From Alistipes montrealensis (GTDB lineage Bacteria; Bacteroidota; Bacteroidia; Bacteroidales; Rikenellaceae), in the NCBI RefSeq assembly GCF_018362775.1, contig NZ_JAGYXY010000003.1:62001-126000 (forward strand): DNA of 64,000 nucleotides, given 5' to 3'. Below the pieces are notes generated by a model. The model was given only the letters and a program-made list of their open reading frames with translations, made no database searches and was not told the origin of the DNA. A program made the translations under genes and the position numbers. Of this stretch, positions 1 to 9,455 are shown in pieces (the first letter of the stretch is position 1; each line of letters starts with the position of its first letter).

Positions 1-55
1 TCCCGGTATCCGGATGAATAAAGTGTTACTGAGTGAGTTTTCATGGTTATATCAA

Positions 56-1936
56 CTAAAAGTTTAACTTCACACCGCCGAAAACCGTAGCCCGGGGCAT
101 CGGATATCCGGCATTGATTTCATAACGCTCCGCCAGCAGGTTCTCGCCCCGGGCGAAGAGTGTCAGCAGGCTGTTTACCCGGAACGTCGCCCGCAGGTTC
201 CAAAGTACGAAATTTTCCCGGATTTCCGGGTCCGGGGCGACCGCCGTGTAGAGCCCTGCCACATATTGTATGCCTGTCGATACCGACCAGCGGCCTTTCG
301 CGAAGTTGCCCCCGGCGTAAAATTTGTGCTCGGGCGATGCCGGCACGGGGTATTCCATCCTAAGCCAACTGTAATTGGCGTCCACGCTCCACGCCTCGCC
401 GATACGCCATGCGACGTTCGCTTCCGCGCCCCAGTTCTCGATCCGGGCCTGGTTCCGGAGGATGTTGCGCCCGTCGAGCCTGCCGCGCTGGATGATGTCC
501 TCGCCCTTGATGTAGAAGACGTTGACACCGTACGACACCCTGCCTGCGGCTGACCGCTGGGTCCACGAAAGTTCGTAATTCCACAGCCGTTCGGGCTTCA
601 GGTCGGGATTCTTTACCCCGAACATGTAAAGTTCGCGGATCACCGGATTGCGGAACCCTTTGCTCACCATCGCTTTCAGTTCCCCGTCGCGTGCGGCCCG
701 CAGCGATACGCCTGCCTGCGGGACCCACTCCGTGCCGGTGCGCGTGTGGTGGTCGAGGCGCACTCCTGCGTCGAACGTCAGGCGGCCCAGCATCTGCCGG
801 AAATCGGCGTATCCCGCGATTTCGTCCTCCGTTTGGTCCACGATCGGTTCCTCGTGTCCGTCCGTCGTGAAGCGGTTCCACGCCCGGCCCCCGAAGTGCT
901 GCCAGTCGACGCCAGCCGTCAGCCGGCTGCCGCGCCACAGTCCTGCGCTCTGATACCACGAGACGCCCAGCATCCGGTCTGTGGAGTTGAAACGGTAGTC
1001 GAGCGGTTCTTCGCCCGCGTCGTAGCCGTCGTTGATGCGGTGGTGGCCCCAGTTGTAGAAAAACTTCAACGCTCCCGAAGTTCGGTCATAGTTGTTTTCC
1101 AGTGAGACGGAAGCCATGCCGCGCGTGATGCGGGAATCGTTGTCGAAGACGGGCGCGGCGATTTCACCCGGATTCGAGGCGTTGAAGTGTGTCAGGTTCA
1201 CATCGGCATAAGCGCTCCAGTTGCCGTTGATTTCGTAGCCGGCTTTGGCATATCCGCCGTATTGCTCGAACCCCATGTCGGCGCGGTGGCCGTCCGTACG
1301 GTTGTACGAACCTGTCACGACGCTCGTGAAGCGGCCTTTGCGAATGCGGTTCGCCAGTTCGGTCTGTAACGTGTTGTAGGAGCCGTAACCTGCATTGAGG
1401 TCGGTTTTTACACCCTCTTCGCGCTGCTTGCGGGTGACGATGTTGATCACTCCTCCCATGGCATTCGAGCCGTAGAGCACCGATGCCGGGCCGCGCACCA
1501 CTTCGACCCGCTCGGCGAGCATCGACTGGTAGGCGTCGGCGATCGGATGGCCGAACAGTCCCATGTATTGCGGATGCCCGTCGATGAGCACCAGCATCTG
1601 TGCCGCCGACCCTCCGCCGACGCCGCGCAGGCTTATGCTTCCGGCCGCCCCGTTCGAGACGCCGTAACCCATCACGCCGCGCCCGGTGACGAACAGCCCC
1701 GGAACCTGTTCCGTGAGCAACGGAAGCACCGATGCTTCCTGCCGGCGGACGATCTCGTCGCGCCCTACGACCGCCACCGACATCGGCAGATGGCGGATGT
1801 CCGAAGCGTAGCGCGCCCCTGTCACTACGACCGAGTCTATCGCGACGTTCTTCGCCGCCTGTCCCGGCTCCTGCGCGCCGTATGCCGCGCCCGCAAGCCC
1901 TGTACAGGCCAGCAAGGCCGAAATAATCTTATTCAT
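56..1936 (-). CDS. TonB-dependent outer-membrane receptor
   Basis: This 626-residue protein is an outer-membrane active-transport receptor energised by TonB. The N-terminus is a signal peptide (about residues 1-20), followed by a short TonB-box-like segment and a plug domain (about 35-170) with the usual VVVTG, LIDG and VEVVRGP motifs. The rest is a beta-barrel ending in Phe, as barrels inserted by BamA do. There is no carboxypeptidase-like N-terminal extension, so it resembles siderophore, vitamin or metal receptors (BtuB/FepA type) more than SusC. Its start overlaps the end of the upstream DUF1893 gene by 8 bp, so the two are one transcription unit. The substrate cannot be read from the sequence. 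Confidence 0.9.
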   Translation of the reverse strand: MNKIISALLACTGLAGAAYGAQEPGQAAKNVAIDSVVVTGARYASDIRHLPMSVAVVGRDEIVRRQEASVLPLLTEQVPGLFVTGRGVMGYGVSNGAAGSISLRGVGGGSAAQMLVLIDGHPQYMGLFGHPIADAYQSMLAERVEVVRGPASVLYGSNAMGGVINIVTRKQREEGVKTDLNAGYGSYNTLQTELANRIRKGRFTSVVTGSYNRTDGHRADMGFEQYGGYAKAGYEINGNWSAYADVNLTHFNASNPGEIAAPVFDNDSRITRGMASVSLENNYDRTSGALKFFYNWGHHRINDGYDAGEEPLDYRFNSTDRMLGVSWYQSAGLWRGSRLTAGVDWQHFGGRAWNRFTTDGHEEPIVDQTEDEIAGYADFRQMLGRLTFDAGVRLDHHTRTGTEWVPQAGVSLRAARDGELKAMVSKGFRNPVIRELYMFGVKNPDLKPERLWNYELSWTQRSAAGRVSYGVNVFYIKGEDIIQRGRLDGRNILRNQARIENWGAEANVAWRIGEAWSVDANYSWLRMEYPVPASPEHKFYAGGNFAKGRWSVSTGIQYVAGLYTAVAPDPEIRENFVLWNLRATFRVNSLLTLFARGENLLAERYEINAGYPMPRATVFGGVKLNF

Positions 1937-2369
1937 TGCGTTTCTTCATTTGGTCTAAAAATTCCCCGATCTGCGGCAGGCATTCCGCCGCGGTCCGCGC
2001 TTCGGCGCACAGGCGTTCGACGGGACAGATACCGTCCCCGGCACGGTTGACGATATGGGGTACGGCCAGCGTGTAGCTTACCGCAATTCCGGCCCCGTTG
2101 AGCAGTTCCAGCGCCGCATGGCTCACCACGTCGGCAAACAACTCTTCGACGCCGCCTGCTGCCATCAGTGCCGCAGCGCCTTTTCCGACCACCTTGTCGG
2201 CCACGAAAGCGCCGTCGAGCAACTCCGGTTCCTCGTGCAGCAACCGCCAGAGATCGCTGACGCCCCGTCCGCGGAACAGCCGTATCGTGTCGCCGTTGCG
2301 TACGACGCACGAGCACTTCTCTGCGAAGAGCATCTCCGTGGCCTGCCGGTTCAGTTTGTCGTCGTTCAT
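1929..2369 (-). CDS. DUF1893-family protein (cytidine-deaminase-like fold)
   Basis: A soluble protein of about 146 residues that matches the DUF1893 family (Thermotoga TM1506 type), which has a cytidine-deaminase-like fold but no established reaction. Conserved-looking Cys residues occur near the N-terminus (CSC) and near the C-terminus (CPVERLC). I use the ATG at 2369 rather than the longer frame to 2429, because a Bacteroidetes -7 element (TATCTTTG on the minus strand) lies at 2392-2399 and would exclude the longer start. It precedes the TonB receptor with an 8-bp overlap, so a role in handling the transported ligand or metal is possible. That is inference only. Confidence 0.75.
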   Translation of the reverse strand: MNDDKLNRQATEMLFAEKCSCVVRNGDTIRLFRGRGVSDLWRLLHEEPELLDGAFVADKVVGKGAAALMAAGGVEELFADVVSHAALELLNGAGIAVSYTLAVPHIVNRAGDGICPVERLCAEARTAAECLPQIGEFLDQMKKRNE

Positions 2370-2391
2370 CTTTTTGTCTGTTTTCTTTTTG

Positions 2392-2399
2392 CAAAGATA
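2392..2399 (-). promoter_or_regulatory. -7 promoter element for the DUF1893-TonB operon
   Basis: The minus strand reads TATCTTTG, an exact match to the Bacteroidetes -7 consensus TAnnTTTG. It lies 22 bp before the ATG at 2369. No clear -33 TTTG is present at the right spacing. Confidence 0.5.
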
Positions 2400-2479
2400 C
2401 TTTGCCCGGAACGACGAACCGTTACGCAAATTACGGATGTTCCTACCCGAATTACTGATTCCGGCCTCCCGGAACGAAA

Positions 2480-2509
2480 CCGCCCGCCGATCGGAAGATC
2501 GGCGGGCGG
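2480..2509 (-). terminator. Rho-independent terminator of the S1/P1 nuclease gene
   Basis: A perfect 13-bp GC-rich inverted repeat (2480-2492 with 2497-2509) with a 4-nt loop sits 18 bp past the stop codon of the nuclease gene. On the minus strand it is followed by TTTCGTT. Confidence 0.7.
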
Positions 2510-2527
2510 CATATGGTGCGTGTTTAT

Positions 2528-3298
2528 TTATTGGTATATCTCGTTTAGCAGGCGTGCCAGGCGGTGTCCGCCGCGCAGGAACTGCTTTTCAACGACGGGC
2601 GTGTACTTGAAAATGTAGTCGTACGAGATTTTCGTCCCCTCGGGGCTGAAGTCGTAAATTTCTTTGCAGATTTCGTGCGTCTCCTTCACCCAGTCGGCAG
2701 GCTCCCCCGCTACGATCTGTGCAGCCTCTTCGTCCGTCAGCCGGTCGATCTGCTGCTGCCACTCGCTGTAACTCCAGTTGTGCACCGCTTCGGGAATGTT
2801 CGTATCCCAGGCCGAGTGCAGGTTCGTCTCGCGGCCGAAGAAACGCACGGGACGCTTGTTGCCGCCCAGGTCGCTCAGCCGTCCGAGGTGCATCGGGCAG
2901 TGCATGTCCCCGACCAGATGGATCAGCATTTTGAGGTTCAGCGTCTCCTCTTCGGGCGTGAGTTTTCCCGATTTGAGTTTTTCGGTGATCTCCGTTACCG
3001 CCGTCAGCACGTCGCCTTTGGGATTCCGGGGCATTGTTTCCAGCGTCTGGCCTTCGTCGATGTTCAGGTAATGCCAGGTCTTCGAGTAGGCGTATTCGGG
3101 CCAGTAGCTGGCGAAGTCGAGCCAGTTGGCGATATATACGGGCGAATAACCGTCGAGGGCTTTATGGACCTTATCCGCCGCTTCGGGCGTCAGATGGCAT
3201 TCGGCGATGTAGGCCGTCACGTCGTGTCCCTTCTGTCCCCACGCAAAAACTCCGCGGGCGAAAAGGAGGCACAAACTTATCAGAAACAGTTTTTTCAT
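2528..3298 (-). CDS. S1/P1-family zinc-dependent nuclease, secreted
   Basis: A 256-residue secreted nuclease of the S1/P1 family, which cleaves single-stranded nucleic acids or 3'-nucleotides using three zinc ions. The signal peptide ends at Ala19, making Trp20 the mature N-terminus, exactly as the family needs because the N-terminal Trp is a zinc ligand. The other ligands are visible in order: H25, D61, H76, H127, D131, H137, H161 and D165. The length is normal for the family. The gene starts 36 bp after the rho stop codon on the same strand and has its own terminator, so it is probably co-transcribed with rho. Likely role: nucleic-acid or nucleotide scavenging in the periplasm. Confidence 0.9.
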   Translation of the reverse strand: MKKLFLISLCLLFARGVFAWGQKGHDVTAYIAECHLTPEAADKVHKALDGYSPVYIANWLDFASYWPEYAYSKTWHYLNIDEGQTLETMPRNPKGDVLTAVTEITEKLKSGKLTPEEETLNLKMLIHLVGDMHCPMHLGRLSDLGGNKRPVRFFGRETNLHSAWDTNIPEAVHNWSYSEWQQQIDRLTDEEAAQIVAGEPADWVKETHEICKEIYDFSPEGTKISYDYIFKYTPVVEKQFLRGGHRLARLLNEIYQ

Positions 3299-3334
3299 CT
3301 ATCCGGGGTGTTTGCAGTTCATGGGGCGGCGCGC

Positions 3335-5020
3335 TTAGTGGTTCATCGTTGCGAGGAACTCCTCGTTGGTGTCGGTAAGGCCCATTTGCTTCTGGAGGAA
3401 CTCCATGGCTTCGACGGGCGTCATATCCGAAAGATACTTGCGCAGCACCCACGTGCGGTTCATCACGTCGCGCGGCAAGAGCAGGTCTTCGCGGCGGGTT
3501 CCCGAGGCGATCACGTCGACTGCCGGGTAGACGCGCTTGTTGGCCAGTTTGCGGTCCAGCTGCAACTCCATGTTACCCGTACCCTTGAACTCCTCGAAGA
3601 TCACTTCGTCCATCTTCGAACCGGTGTCGATCAGCGCTGTGGCGATGATCGTCAGCGAACCTTTTTCCTCCGTGTTGCGGGCCGCGCCGAAGAAACGCTT
3701 GGGTTTGTGCAGCGCATTGGCGTCGACACCTCCCGAAAGCACCTTGCCCGATGCGGGCTGCACGGAGTTGTAGGCGCGTGCCAGACGGGTGATCGAATCG
3801 AGGAAAATCACGACATCGTGTCCGCTTTCGACCATGCGCTTGGCCTTGTCCAATACCATTTCGGCCACCTTCACGTGGCGCGAAGCCTGCTCGTCGAAGG
3901 TCGAAGCCACGACTTCCGCCTTTACGTTGCGGGCCATTTCAGTTACTTCCTCGGGGCGTTCGTCGATCAGCAGCACGATCATGTAGACTTCCGGATGGTT
4001 GTCGGCAATGGCGTTGGCGATCGACTGCAACAGCATTGTTTTACCGGTCTTAGGCTGCGCCACGATCAGTGCGCGCTGGCCCTTGCCGATCGGTGAAAAC
4101 AGGTCTACGACACGCGTCGACATGTTGTTGTGTCCGTTGCCCGTGAGGCAGAATTTCTCGCTGGGGAACAGCGGCGTCATGTATTCGAACTGCACGCGGT
4201 CGCGGATGTACTCGGGTTTGAGGCCGTTGATTTCGTTCACGCGCACCAGCGGGAAATATTTTTCGCCCTCCTTCGGGGGACGTATCGCACCGTTCACCGT
4301 GTCGCCGGGTTTCAGACCGAAGAGCTTGATCTGCGAAGGCGAAACGTAAATGTCATCGGGGGAATTGAGGTAGTTGTAATCGGCCGAGCGGAGGAATCCG
4401 TAGCCGTCGGGCATGACTTCCAGTACGCCTTCGCCTTCGATCTCTCCGGCGAAGTCGTCCTTGGTGATGACCTCCTCTTCGGTGTGGCGGGGAGCGTGTT
4501 CCGCATGGGCGTTCTGTGCCTGTACGGATGCGGGCGAACCCTCTTCCTGCCCCTCCTGTACCTTGGGCTTGCGGCCCCGGCGCTTGGGCTCGGCCTTGAC
4601 CGGCTCCGCAGCCTGTACTTCGGGCTGCGGCTCTGCGGCCCCGGCCTCTGCGGGCATGGGTTGCGGCTCTTCCTCGGGAGTAATCTCCATCGGCAGTTCG
4701 AGCTCGGGCATCACCTCCTGCTTGGGTGCGGGAGCTGCACTTTCGGTTTTCGACAACCGCGGACGGCGTCCGCGCGGCGCTTTGCCTTTGGCCTCGGCGG
4801 CCTGGGGCTCCGTTTCCTGCGCCGGTTCTGCGGCTGCTGCGGGAGCCTGGTGTATTTCTTCGTTTTTATCTTTTGCGGGAGCCTCCTCCGTGGAGTCGCT
4901 TCCGGCTATTTTCGCTATCAGGTCACGCTTCTTCACCATAACATTGGTGATGCCCAGTGCTTTAGCTATTTCACGCAGTTCGGCAAGGCTTTTCCCTTCC
5001 AGCGCTTTCAGATCTTGCAT
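3335..5020 (-). CDS. rho: Transcription termination factor Rho
   Basis: A 561-residue Rho helicase that terminates transcription at untranslated RNA. Order: Rho_N helical domain (1-40); a long low-complexity Ala/Glu/Pro-rich insertion with scattered basic patches (about 45-190); the cold-shock RNA-binding domain (about 200-265); and the RecA-type ATPase with Walker A QPKTGKT near residue 322 and Walker B (VVIFLDS) near 405. E. coli Rho has 419 residues; the excess here is the insertion. Such disordered insertions are typical of Bacteroidetes Rho, and in Bacteroides thetaiotaomicron the insertion has been linked to condensate formation. A promoter lies at 5088-5117 and the S1/P1 nuclease follows in the same direction. 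Confidence 0.97.
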   Translation of the reverse strand: MQDLKALEGKSLAELREIAKALGITNVMVKKRDLIAKIAGSDSTEEAPAKDKNEEIHQAPAAAAEPAQETEPQAAEAKGKAPRGRRPRLSKTESAAPAPKQEVMPELELPMEITPEEEPQPMPAEAGAAEPQPEVQAAEPVKAEPKRRGRKPKVQEGQEEGSPASVQAQNAHAEHAPRHTEEEVITKDDFAGEIEGEGVLEVMPDGYGFLRSADYNYLNSPDDIYVSPSQIKLFGLKPGDTVNGAIRPPKEGEKYFPLVRVNEINGLKPEYIRDRVQFEYMTPLFPSEKFCLTGNGHNNMSTRVVDLFSPIGKGQRALIVAQPKTGKTMLLQSIANAIADNHPEVYMIVLLIDERPEEVTEMARNVKAEVVASTFDEQASRHVKVAEMVLDKAKRMVESGHDVVIFLDSITRLARAYNSVQPASGKVLSGGVDANALHKPKRFFGAARNTEEKGSLTIIATALIDTGSKMDEVIFEEFKGTGNMELQLDRKLANKRVYPAVDVIASGTRREDLLLPRDVMNRTWVLRKYLSDMTPVEAMEFLQKQMGLTDTNEEFLATMNH

Positions 5021-5087
5021 AATTTATTTCCGGTTGAATGTGATTGTCAAAAACAGGACGGTCGCCCTGTTCGTTGGAATTCGCCTG

Positions 5088-5117
5088 CAAAGATAGTGCA
5101 TTATTTTGAATTACAAA
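5088..5117 (-). promoter_or_regulatory. rho promoter (-33/-7)
   Basis: The minus strand carries TATCTTTG (5088-5095) with TTTG (5114-5117) 18 nt further upstream, close to the 19-21 nt spacing of Bacteroidetes housekeeping promoters. It lies about 70 bp before the rho start. Confidence 0.6.
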
Positions 5118-5289
5118 ATAAAAAAACGCCTTACTCCCTTGAACGGCAGGTGAAACGGTAATCTCCGAAGGCGAAATACCTACTAATAGCGATTGCGCGC
5201 CCCGGAATTTTGCACGACCTTTGTCCCGGAAACAATGAAAACAGGAATTTCTGCCGTCGCATTGTTTGTATTGTTAATGTTTGTGTGTG

Positions 5290-5320
5290 AAAAACCCTTC
5301 CGTGTCACGGAAGGGTTTTT
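5290..5320. terminator. Terminator of the AraC-family gene
   Basis: A near-perfect palindrome with an A-run on one side and a T-run on the other ends 3 bp past the AraC stop codon. It should act in both directions. Apart from this and the rho promoter, the 303-bp gap between rho and the regulator holds nothing I recognise. Confidence 0.75.
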
Positions 5321-5323
5321 GTG

Positions 5324-6220
5324 TCAGTTAGCGGTCCGGTATTCGTTGGGCGAACACCCTACTACCTTCTTGAACAGGCGCGTGAAGTGCTGCGGGTAAC
5401 GAAACCCCAGCGAATAGGCCACTTCGCTGATCGAACGGCTGGTGTCGAAGATGCGCTCTTTGGCGATGTCGATGACTTTGAGTTGGATGTACTCCTGCGC
5501 CGACTTGCCGGTCTCCTTCTTCACCAGGTCGCCGAAATAGTTCGCCGACAGGTGCAGCTGCTCCGCACACCAGCGTACCGACGGCACTCCCTCCTGCTCG
5601 GGGCGGTCTCCCTGGAAATAGTCGCCCAGCAGGCGTTCGAATCCCGCCAGCACGTCGCGGTTGATGTTGTTGCGCGTGATGAACTGCCGTTCGTAGAACC
5701 GCGTGCTGTAATTGAGCAGCAGCTCGATGTTCGAGACGATCAGCGTGCGGCTGTGGTTGTCGATGGCGTGTTTCAGCTCCGACTGGATATTTTGCAGGCA
5801 GTCCAGCACGACCTGCCGCTCCTGCTCTGAAAGATGCAGGGCCTCGCTCACTTCGTAGGTGAAAAACGTGTAACCCGAGATGTTGCGCCCGAGCGACGTG
5901 CCCCGCAGCAGGTCGGGGTGAAACAGCAGGGCCCAGCCTTTGGGCTGGTAGGTCTGGCCGTTGTTTTCATAGCCGATCACCTGTCCCGGGGCCAGGAAGA
6001 CGAGCGTGCCCTCCTGGTAGTCGTAGTAGTTGCGCCCGTAACGCAGGTCGCCGCATTTCACGTCCTTGAGGAAGATCGTGTAGAACCCGTACACCTGCCG
6101 TTCGTAATGGGCCGGTCCGCACTTCGAGAAGTCGATGACGCTCACCAGCGGATGCAGCGTCTCGATGCCGCGCGATTCGTTGTACTGGAAGATGTTGTCG
6201 TATTTAACCACCGTGTCCAT
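5324..6220 (-). CDS. AraC-family transcriptional regulator
   Basis: A 298-residue regulator with an N-terminal cupin-like sensor region (about 1-150, with PGQVIGYE near 80) and a C-terminal AraC double helix-turn-helix (about 205-298; LSANYFGDLVKKETG, then the conserved GFRYPQHFTRLFKKVVG). It is divergent from a secreted flavodoxin gene 165 bp away. Small AraC-like regulators next to flavodoxin or oxidoreductase genes are common in Bacteroidales, so control of that neighbour is likely. The inducer is unknown. Confidence 0.88.
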   Translation of the reverse strand: MDTVVKYDNIFQYNESRGIETLHPLVSVIDFSKCGPAHYERQVYGFYTIFLKDVKCGDLRYGRNYYDYQEGTLVFLAPGQVIGYENNGQTYQPKGWALLFHPDLLRGTSLGRNISGYTFFTYEVSEALHLSEQERQVVLDCLQNIQSELKHAIDNHSRTLIVSNIELLLNYSTRFYERQFITRNNINRDVLAGFERLLGDYFQGDRPEQEGVPSVRWCAEQLHLSANYFGDLVKKETGKSAQEYIQLKVIDIAKERIFDTSRSISEVAYSLGFRYPQHFTRLFKKVVGCSPNEYRTAN

Positions 6221-6242
6221 AATCCGTTCGTTTTGTTTACGG

Positions 6243-6250
6243 CAAAGATA
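6243..6250 (-). promoter_or_regulatory. -7 element of the AraC-family gene
   Basis: TATCTTTG on the minus strand lies 23 bp before the regulator start. Between it and the flavodoxin promoter the imperfect repeat GGTAAT...CCGTAAT (about 6290-6318) could be the regulator's operator, but this is only suggestive. Confidence 0.45.
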
Positions 6251-6347
6251 GCATAATTTTCGGCCTCTGCTCCGCCCCTGACGCCGAATCGGTAATTATG
6301 GTACGACGAACCGTAATCCGGGTAAGGTTGCCGGGTATACTGGGCCC

Positions 6348-6355
6348 TACTTTTG
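6348..6355 (+). promoter_or_regulatory. -7 element of the flavodoxin gene
   Basis: TACTTTTG matches TAnnTTTG and lies 29 bp before the chosen ATG at 6385. This excludes the longer in-frame start at 6298. Confidence 0.5.
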
Positions 6356-6384
6356 TCGAGTGGAATTGTGTAAATGGAAAAACG

Positions 6385-6945
6385 ATGAAAACAAAATTGA
6401 TTTTAGCAACGATGGCGGCTTTCGCCGCTTCCGGGGCCGGGGCCCAGCCGCAGCCGGCGCCTGCCAAAAAAGTATTGGTAGCCTATTTCTCCCACAGCGG
6501 CAACACCCGCGAATTGGCGCGGCAGATCGGCGAGGCCGCGGGCGGGGAGCTTTTCGAAATCGTCCCTGTCAAACCCTACCCTTCGGACTACCAGGCCGTG
6601 GTCGACCAGGGCAAGCGGGAAATCGAGGCGGGAGCCCGGCCCGACCTGAAAACCCGGGTCGGCGACATGTCGCAGTACGACGTGATTTTCGTCGGCTCGC
6701 CCTGCTGGTGGGCCACTGTCGCACCTCCCGTGGCGACGTTCCTTGCCTCCTATGATTTTGCGGGCAAGACCATCGTGCCGTTCATGACCCACGAAGGCAG
6801 CCGCATGGGCCGCAGCGAGGCCGACATCCGTAAACTCTGTCCGCAGTCCGCCGTTGCCGACGGGCTTCCTGTCCGCGGCGGTGCGGTGCGCAATTCGAAA
6901 GACGCCGTCGACAAATGGGTCCGGGGCCTTGGGCTGGGCAAATAA
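6385..6945 (+). CDS. Exported flavodoxin-like protein
   Basis: A 186-residue flavodoxin-fold protein with an N-terminal signal peptide (about 1-20, ending in GAGA before Gln). The FMN phosphate-binding loop is clear (YFSHSGNTRELA), as is the second FMN-binding segment (FVGSPCWWAT). Flavodoxins carry electrons on FMN, and this subfamily also includes WrbA/NADPH:quinone-type reductases. Export is unusual for textbook flavodoxins but common for this group in Bacteroidales. The start at 6385 is chosen because it begins the signal peptide and follows a promoter. The gene is divergent from an AraC regulator that probably controls it. Confidence 0.85.
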   Translation: MKTKLILATMAAFAASGAGAQPQPAPAKKVLVAYFSHSGNTRELARQIGEAAGGELFEIVPVKPYPSDYQAVVDQGKREIEAGARPDLKTRVGDMSQYDVIFVGSPCWWATVAPPVATFLASYDFAGKTIVPFMTHEGSRMGRSEADIRKLCPQSAVADGLPVRGGAVRNSKDAVDKWVRGLGLGK

Positions 6946-6947
6946 TG

Positions 6948-6981
6948 AAAAAGAGCTTCGGAAAACCGAAGCTCTTTTTTT
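6948..6981. terminator. Bidirectional terminator between flavodoxin and glpF
   Basis: A 14-bp stem (6948-6961 with 6966-6979), AAAA loop, A-run on the left and T-run on the right. It ends 1 bp from the stop codon of the convergent aquaporin gene, so it can serve both genes. Confidence 0.85.
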
Positions 6982-6982
6982 A

Positions 6983-7726
6983 TCAACTGCAAAAGTAGAC
7001 GCAGCCGTATATCAATCCGGCGGCCAATGCGCCCAGCAGCGGCCCCGCCACGGGAACCCAACTGTAACCCCATCCGCTCGGGCCTTTGCCCCGGATCGGC
7101 AGGACGGCGTGCGCCAGCCGCGGCGGCAGGTCGCGGGCCGGATTGATCGCATAACCCGTCGTGCCGCCCAGCGACATGCCGATCGCCATGATCAGCATCG
7201 TCACCGGGAAACTTCCCAGGCTGCCCAACCCGATCTCCGGGGTGTTCTGCTCGTTGCCGATGGCAAGGATCACGAACACCAGCAGGAACGTGCCGACAAC
7301 TTCGCAGAAGAGGTTGCGCGGCTTGTTCATGATGGCAGGCATCGTGCAGAAGACGCCGAGTTTCGATGCCGGGTCGTCCGTCGCGTCGAAATGGTCCTTA
7401 TAATACATGTATACCAATACGGCTCCGCAGAATCCGCCGAGCAGTTGCGCTGCGATGTAGCCCGGGACATATGCCCACGGAAACGATCCAGCCACGGCCA
7501 GCCCGACCGAAACCGCGGGATTGAGGTGTGCGCCCGAGTAAGGTCCTGCGATCAGCACGCCGCACATCACGGCCAGGCCCCAGGCTATCGTGATCACGAC
7601 CCAGCCGCCTTCGAAGCCTTTCGATCGTTTGAGGACGGTCGATGCGACCACCCCGTCGCCCAGCAGTACGAGCACCAGCGTCCCGATGAACTCGAACAGG
7701 CATTTGGTGAAGAATGTGATTTCCAT
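6983..7726 (-). CDS. glpF: Glycerol uptake facilitator (aquaglyceroporin)
   Basis: A 247-residue MIP-family channel for passive glycerol entry across the inner membrane. Six membrane helices are visible, with both half-helix signatures: HLNPAVS near residue 68 and INPARDLPPR near 200. The Asp after the second NPAR is the mark of glycerol channels rather than pure water channels. It lies 12 bp downstream of glycerol kinase on the same strand; uptake and phosphorylation are coupled, since the kinase traps glycerol as glycerol 3-phosphate. Confidence 0.95.
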   Translation of the reverse strand: MEITFFTKCLFEFIGTLVLVLLGDGVVASTVLKRSKGFEGGWVVITIAWGLAVMCGVLIAGPYSGAHLNPAVSVGLAVAGSFPWAYVPGYIAAQLLGGFCGAVLVYMYYKDHFDATDDPASKLGVFCTMPAIMNKPRNLFCEVVGTFLLVFVILAIGNEQNTPEIGLGSLGSFPVTMLIMAIGMSLGGTTGYAINPARDLPPRLAHAVLPIRGKGPSGWGYSWVPVAGPLLGALAAGLIYGCVYFCS

Positions 7727-7738
7727 ATCCGTTTCCGT

Positions 7739-9232
7739 TTAGTCGTTCCTGTTGTGTAATACCCGCTTTACGGCGTCTTCCCAGCCTGCTATGGCCGTCT
7801 CGATCGGCTTGCGGTCGGCGGCCGGTTCGAAGACGTGCTCCGCCTGCCACTGCTGCCTGATCTCGTCGATGCTCGACCAGTACCCTACGGCCAGTCCCGC
7901 CAGGTAGGCGGCTCCCAGCGCCGTGGTCTCCGTCACGCAGGGACGGATGACTTTCGTGTCGAGCAGGTTGGCCTGGAACTGCATGAGCAGGTTGTTGCGC
8001 GCCGCGCCGCCGTCGACTTTCAGTTCGACCAGCGTGACTTCCGCGTCGCGCTGCATCGCCGTCACGATGTCGAGCGTCTGGTAGGCAATCCCCTCCAGCG
8101 CCGCGCGGGCGATGTGCGCTGCCGTCGTACCGCGGCTGATGCCGCTGATCGCACCCCGGGCGTACTGGTCCCAGTGCGGAGCCGCCAGTCCGGTCAGTGC
8201 GGGCACGAAATAAACGCCGTTGGTGTCGGGAACCGATGCCGCCAGCGCCTCTATTTCCGACGACGAACGGATAATGCCCAGCCCGTCGCGCAGCCACTGT
8301 ACGACCGAGCCGCCGACGAAGATGCTTCCTTCGAGGGCATAGTTGACTTTGTCGCCGATTTTCCAGGCAATGGTCGTCAGCAGGTTGTTTTTCGAAACGA
8401 TAGGCTTTTCGCCGCTGTTCATCAGCAGGAAACACCCGGTTCCGTAGGTGTTTTTCACCGAACCCGGCTCGACGCACATCTGCCCGAACAGGGCTGCCTG
8501 CTGGTCGCCGGCAATGCCGGCAATGGGAACTTTGTGGGCGAAAATCGTGGTTTTCGTAGCTCCGTAAACCTCGCTCGACGATTTCACTTCGGGCATCATC
8601 GAGGCCGGAATGCCGAACAGCTTCAGCAGTTCTTCGTCCCATTGGAGCGTGTGGATATTGAAAAGCATCGTGCGCGAGGCGTTGCTCACGTCCGTCACAT
8701 GCACCTCGCCGCGCGTCAGCCGCCAGATCAGCCATGTGTCCACCGTGCCGAACATCAGTTTGCCCTTTTCGGCCCGTTCGCGTGCGCCCGGCACATTGTC
8801 GAGTATCCATTTGATTTTCGTGGCGCTGAAATAGGCGTCGATGATCAGGCCCGTCTTTTCGCGGATGTATTCGGTTTTCCCCTCGGCTTTCAACTGGTCG
8901 CAATACTCCGACGTGCGGCGGTCCTGCCACACGATGGCGTTGTATACCGGCTCTTCGCTCTCCGAGTCCCACACGATCGTCGTTTCGCGCTGGTTGGTAA
9001 TGCCGATTCCGGCGATGTTCAGGCCGTTGATGCCGATGGCTGCGATGGCTTCGGCGACGACCGAGGCCTGCGACGACCAGATTTCGTGCGGATTGTGCTC
9101 CACCCACCCCGGTTTGGGGAAATACTGGGTGAATTCCCGCTGGGCCATCGAGCAAATCTGCCCCTTATGGTCGAAAACAATCGCACGGGAACTGCTCGTT
9201 CCCTGATCCAGTGACAAAATGTATTGCTCCAT
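7739..9232 (-). CDS. glpK: Glycerol kinase
   Basis: A 497-residue FGGY-family kinase that makes sn-glycerol 3-phosphate from glycerol and ATP. The N-terminal [10 protein letters not shown] phosphate loop, the QDRRT segment (near residue 103) and the [10 protein letters not shown] motif in the middle are all as in GlpK, and the length is standard. It is the first gene of a two-gene operon with glpF. No dehydrogenase or regulator gene is adjacent, so glycerol 3-phosphate may be used for lipid synthesis or by an unlinked enzyme. Confidence 0.97.
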   Translation of the reverse strand: MEQYILSLDQGTSSSRAIVFDHKGQICSMAQREFTQYFPKPGWVEHNPHEIWSSQASVVAEAIAAIGINGLNIAGIGITNQRETTIVWDSESEEPVYNAIVWQDRRTSEYCDQLKAEGKTEYIREKTGLIIDAYFSATKIKWILDNVPGARERAEKGKLMFGTVDTWLIWRLTRGEVHVTDVSNASRTMLFNIHTLQWDEELLKLFGIPASMMPEVKSSSEVYGATKTTIFAHKVPIAGIAGDQQAALFGQMCVEPGSVKNTYGTGCFLLMNSGEKPIVSKNNLLTTIAWKIGDKVNYALEGSIFVGGSVVQWLRDGLGIIRSSSEIEALAASVPDTNGVYFVPALTGLAAPHWDQYARGAISGISRGTTAAHIARAALEGIAYQTLDIVTAMQRDAEVTLVELKVDGGAARNNLLMQFQANLLDTKVIRPCVTETTALGAAYLAGLAVGYWSSIDEIRQQWQAEHVFEPAADRKPIETAIAGWEDAVKRVLHNRND

Positions 9233-9292
9233 ATCTTTTCGGTTTTATCGTTGCTTCGAATTCAGCCGGACAACTTTGAAGCCGCCCGTATA

Positions 9293-9300
9293 CAAAACTA
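9293..9300 (-). promoter_or_regulatory. -7 element of glpKF
   Basis: TAGTTTTG on the minus strand, 60 bp before the glpK start, fits TAnnTTTG. No good -33 element is seen. Confidence 0.45.
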
Positions 9301-9455
9301 TGAAAAAAAACGGGATTCGAAACGAAAGTGTGAGGTTTTTTTTCGAAATAAAATGTGGAGTTGTTTCTGGGATATCCAATATGGACCGCAATCGGGGATT
9401 CAGCTTTGTGATGAAATAATTTACATTCATTATAAAACCGATCCCGTTCGTTGAA

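Noticed and set aside
7398..9155. 585-codon minus-strand frame across glpK and glpF
   Set aside because: It is a shifted frame of two clear genes and its translation is Arg-rich and without motifs.
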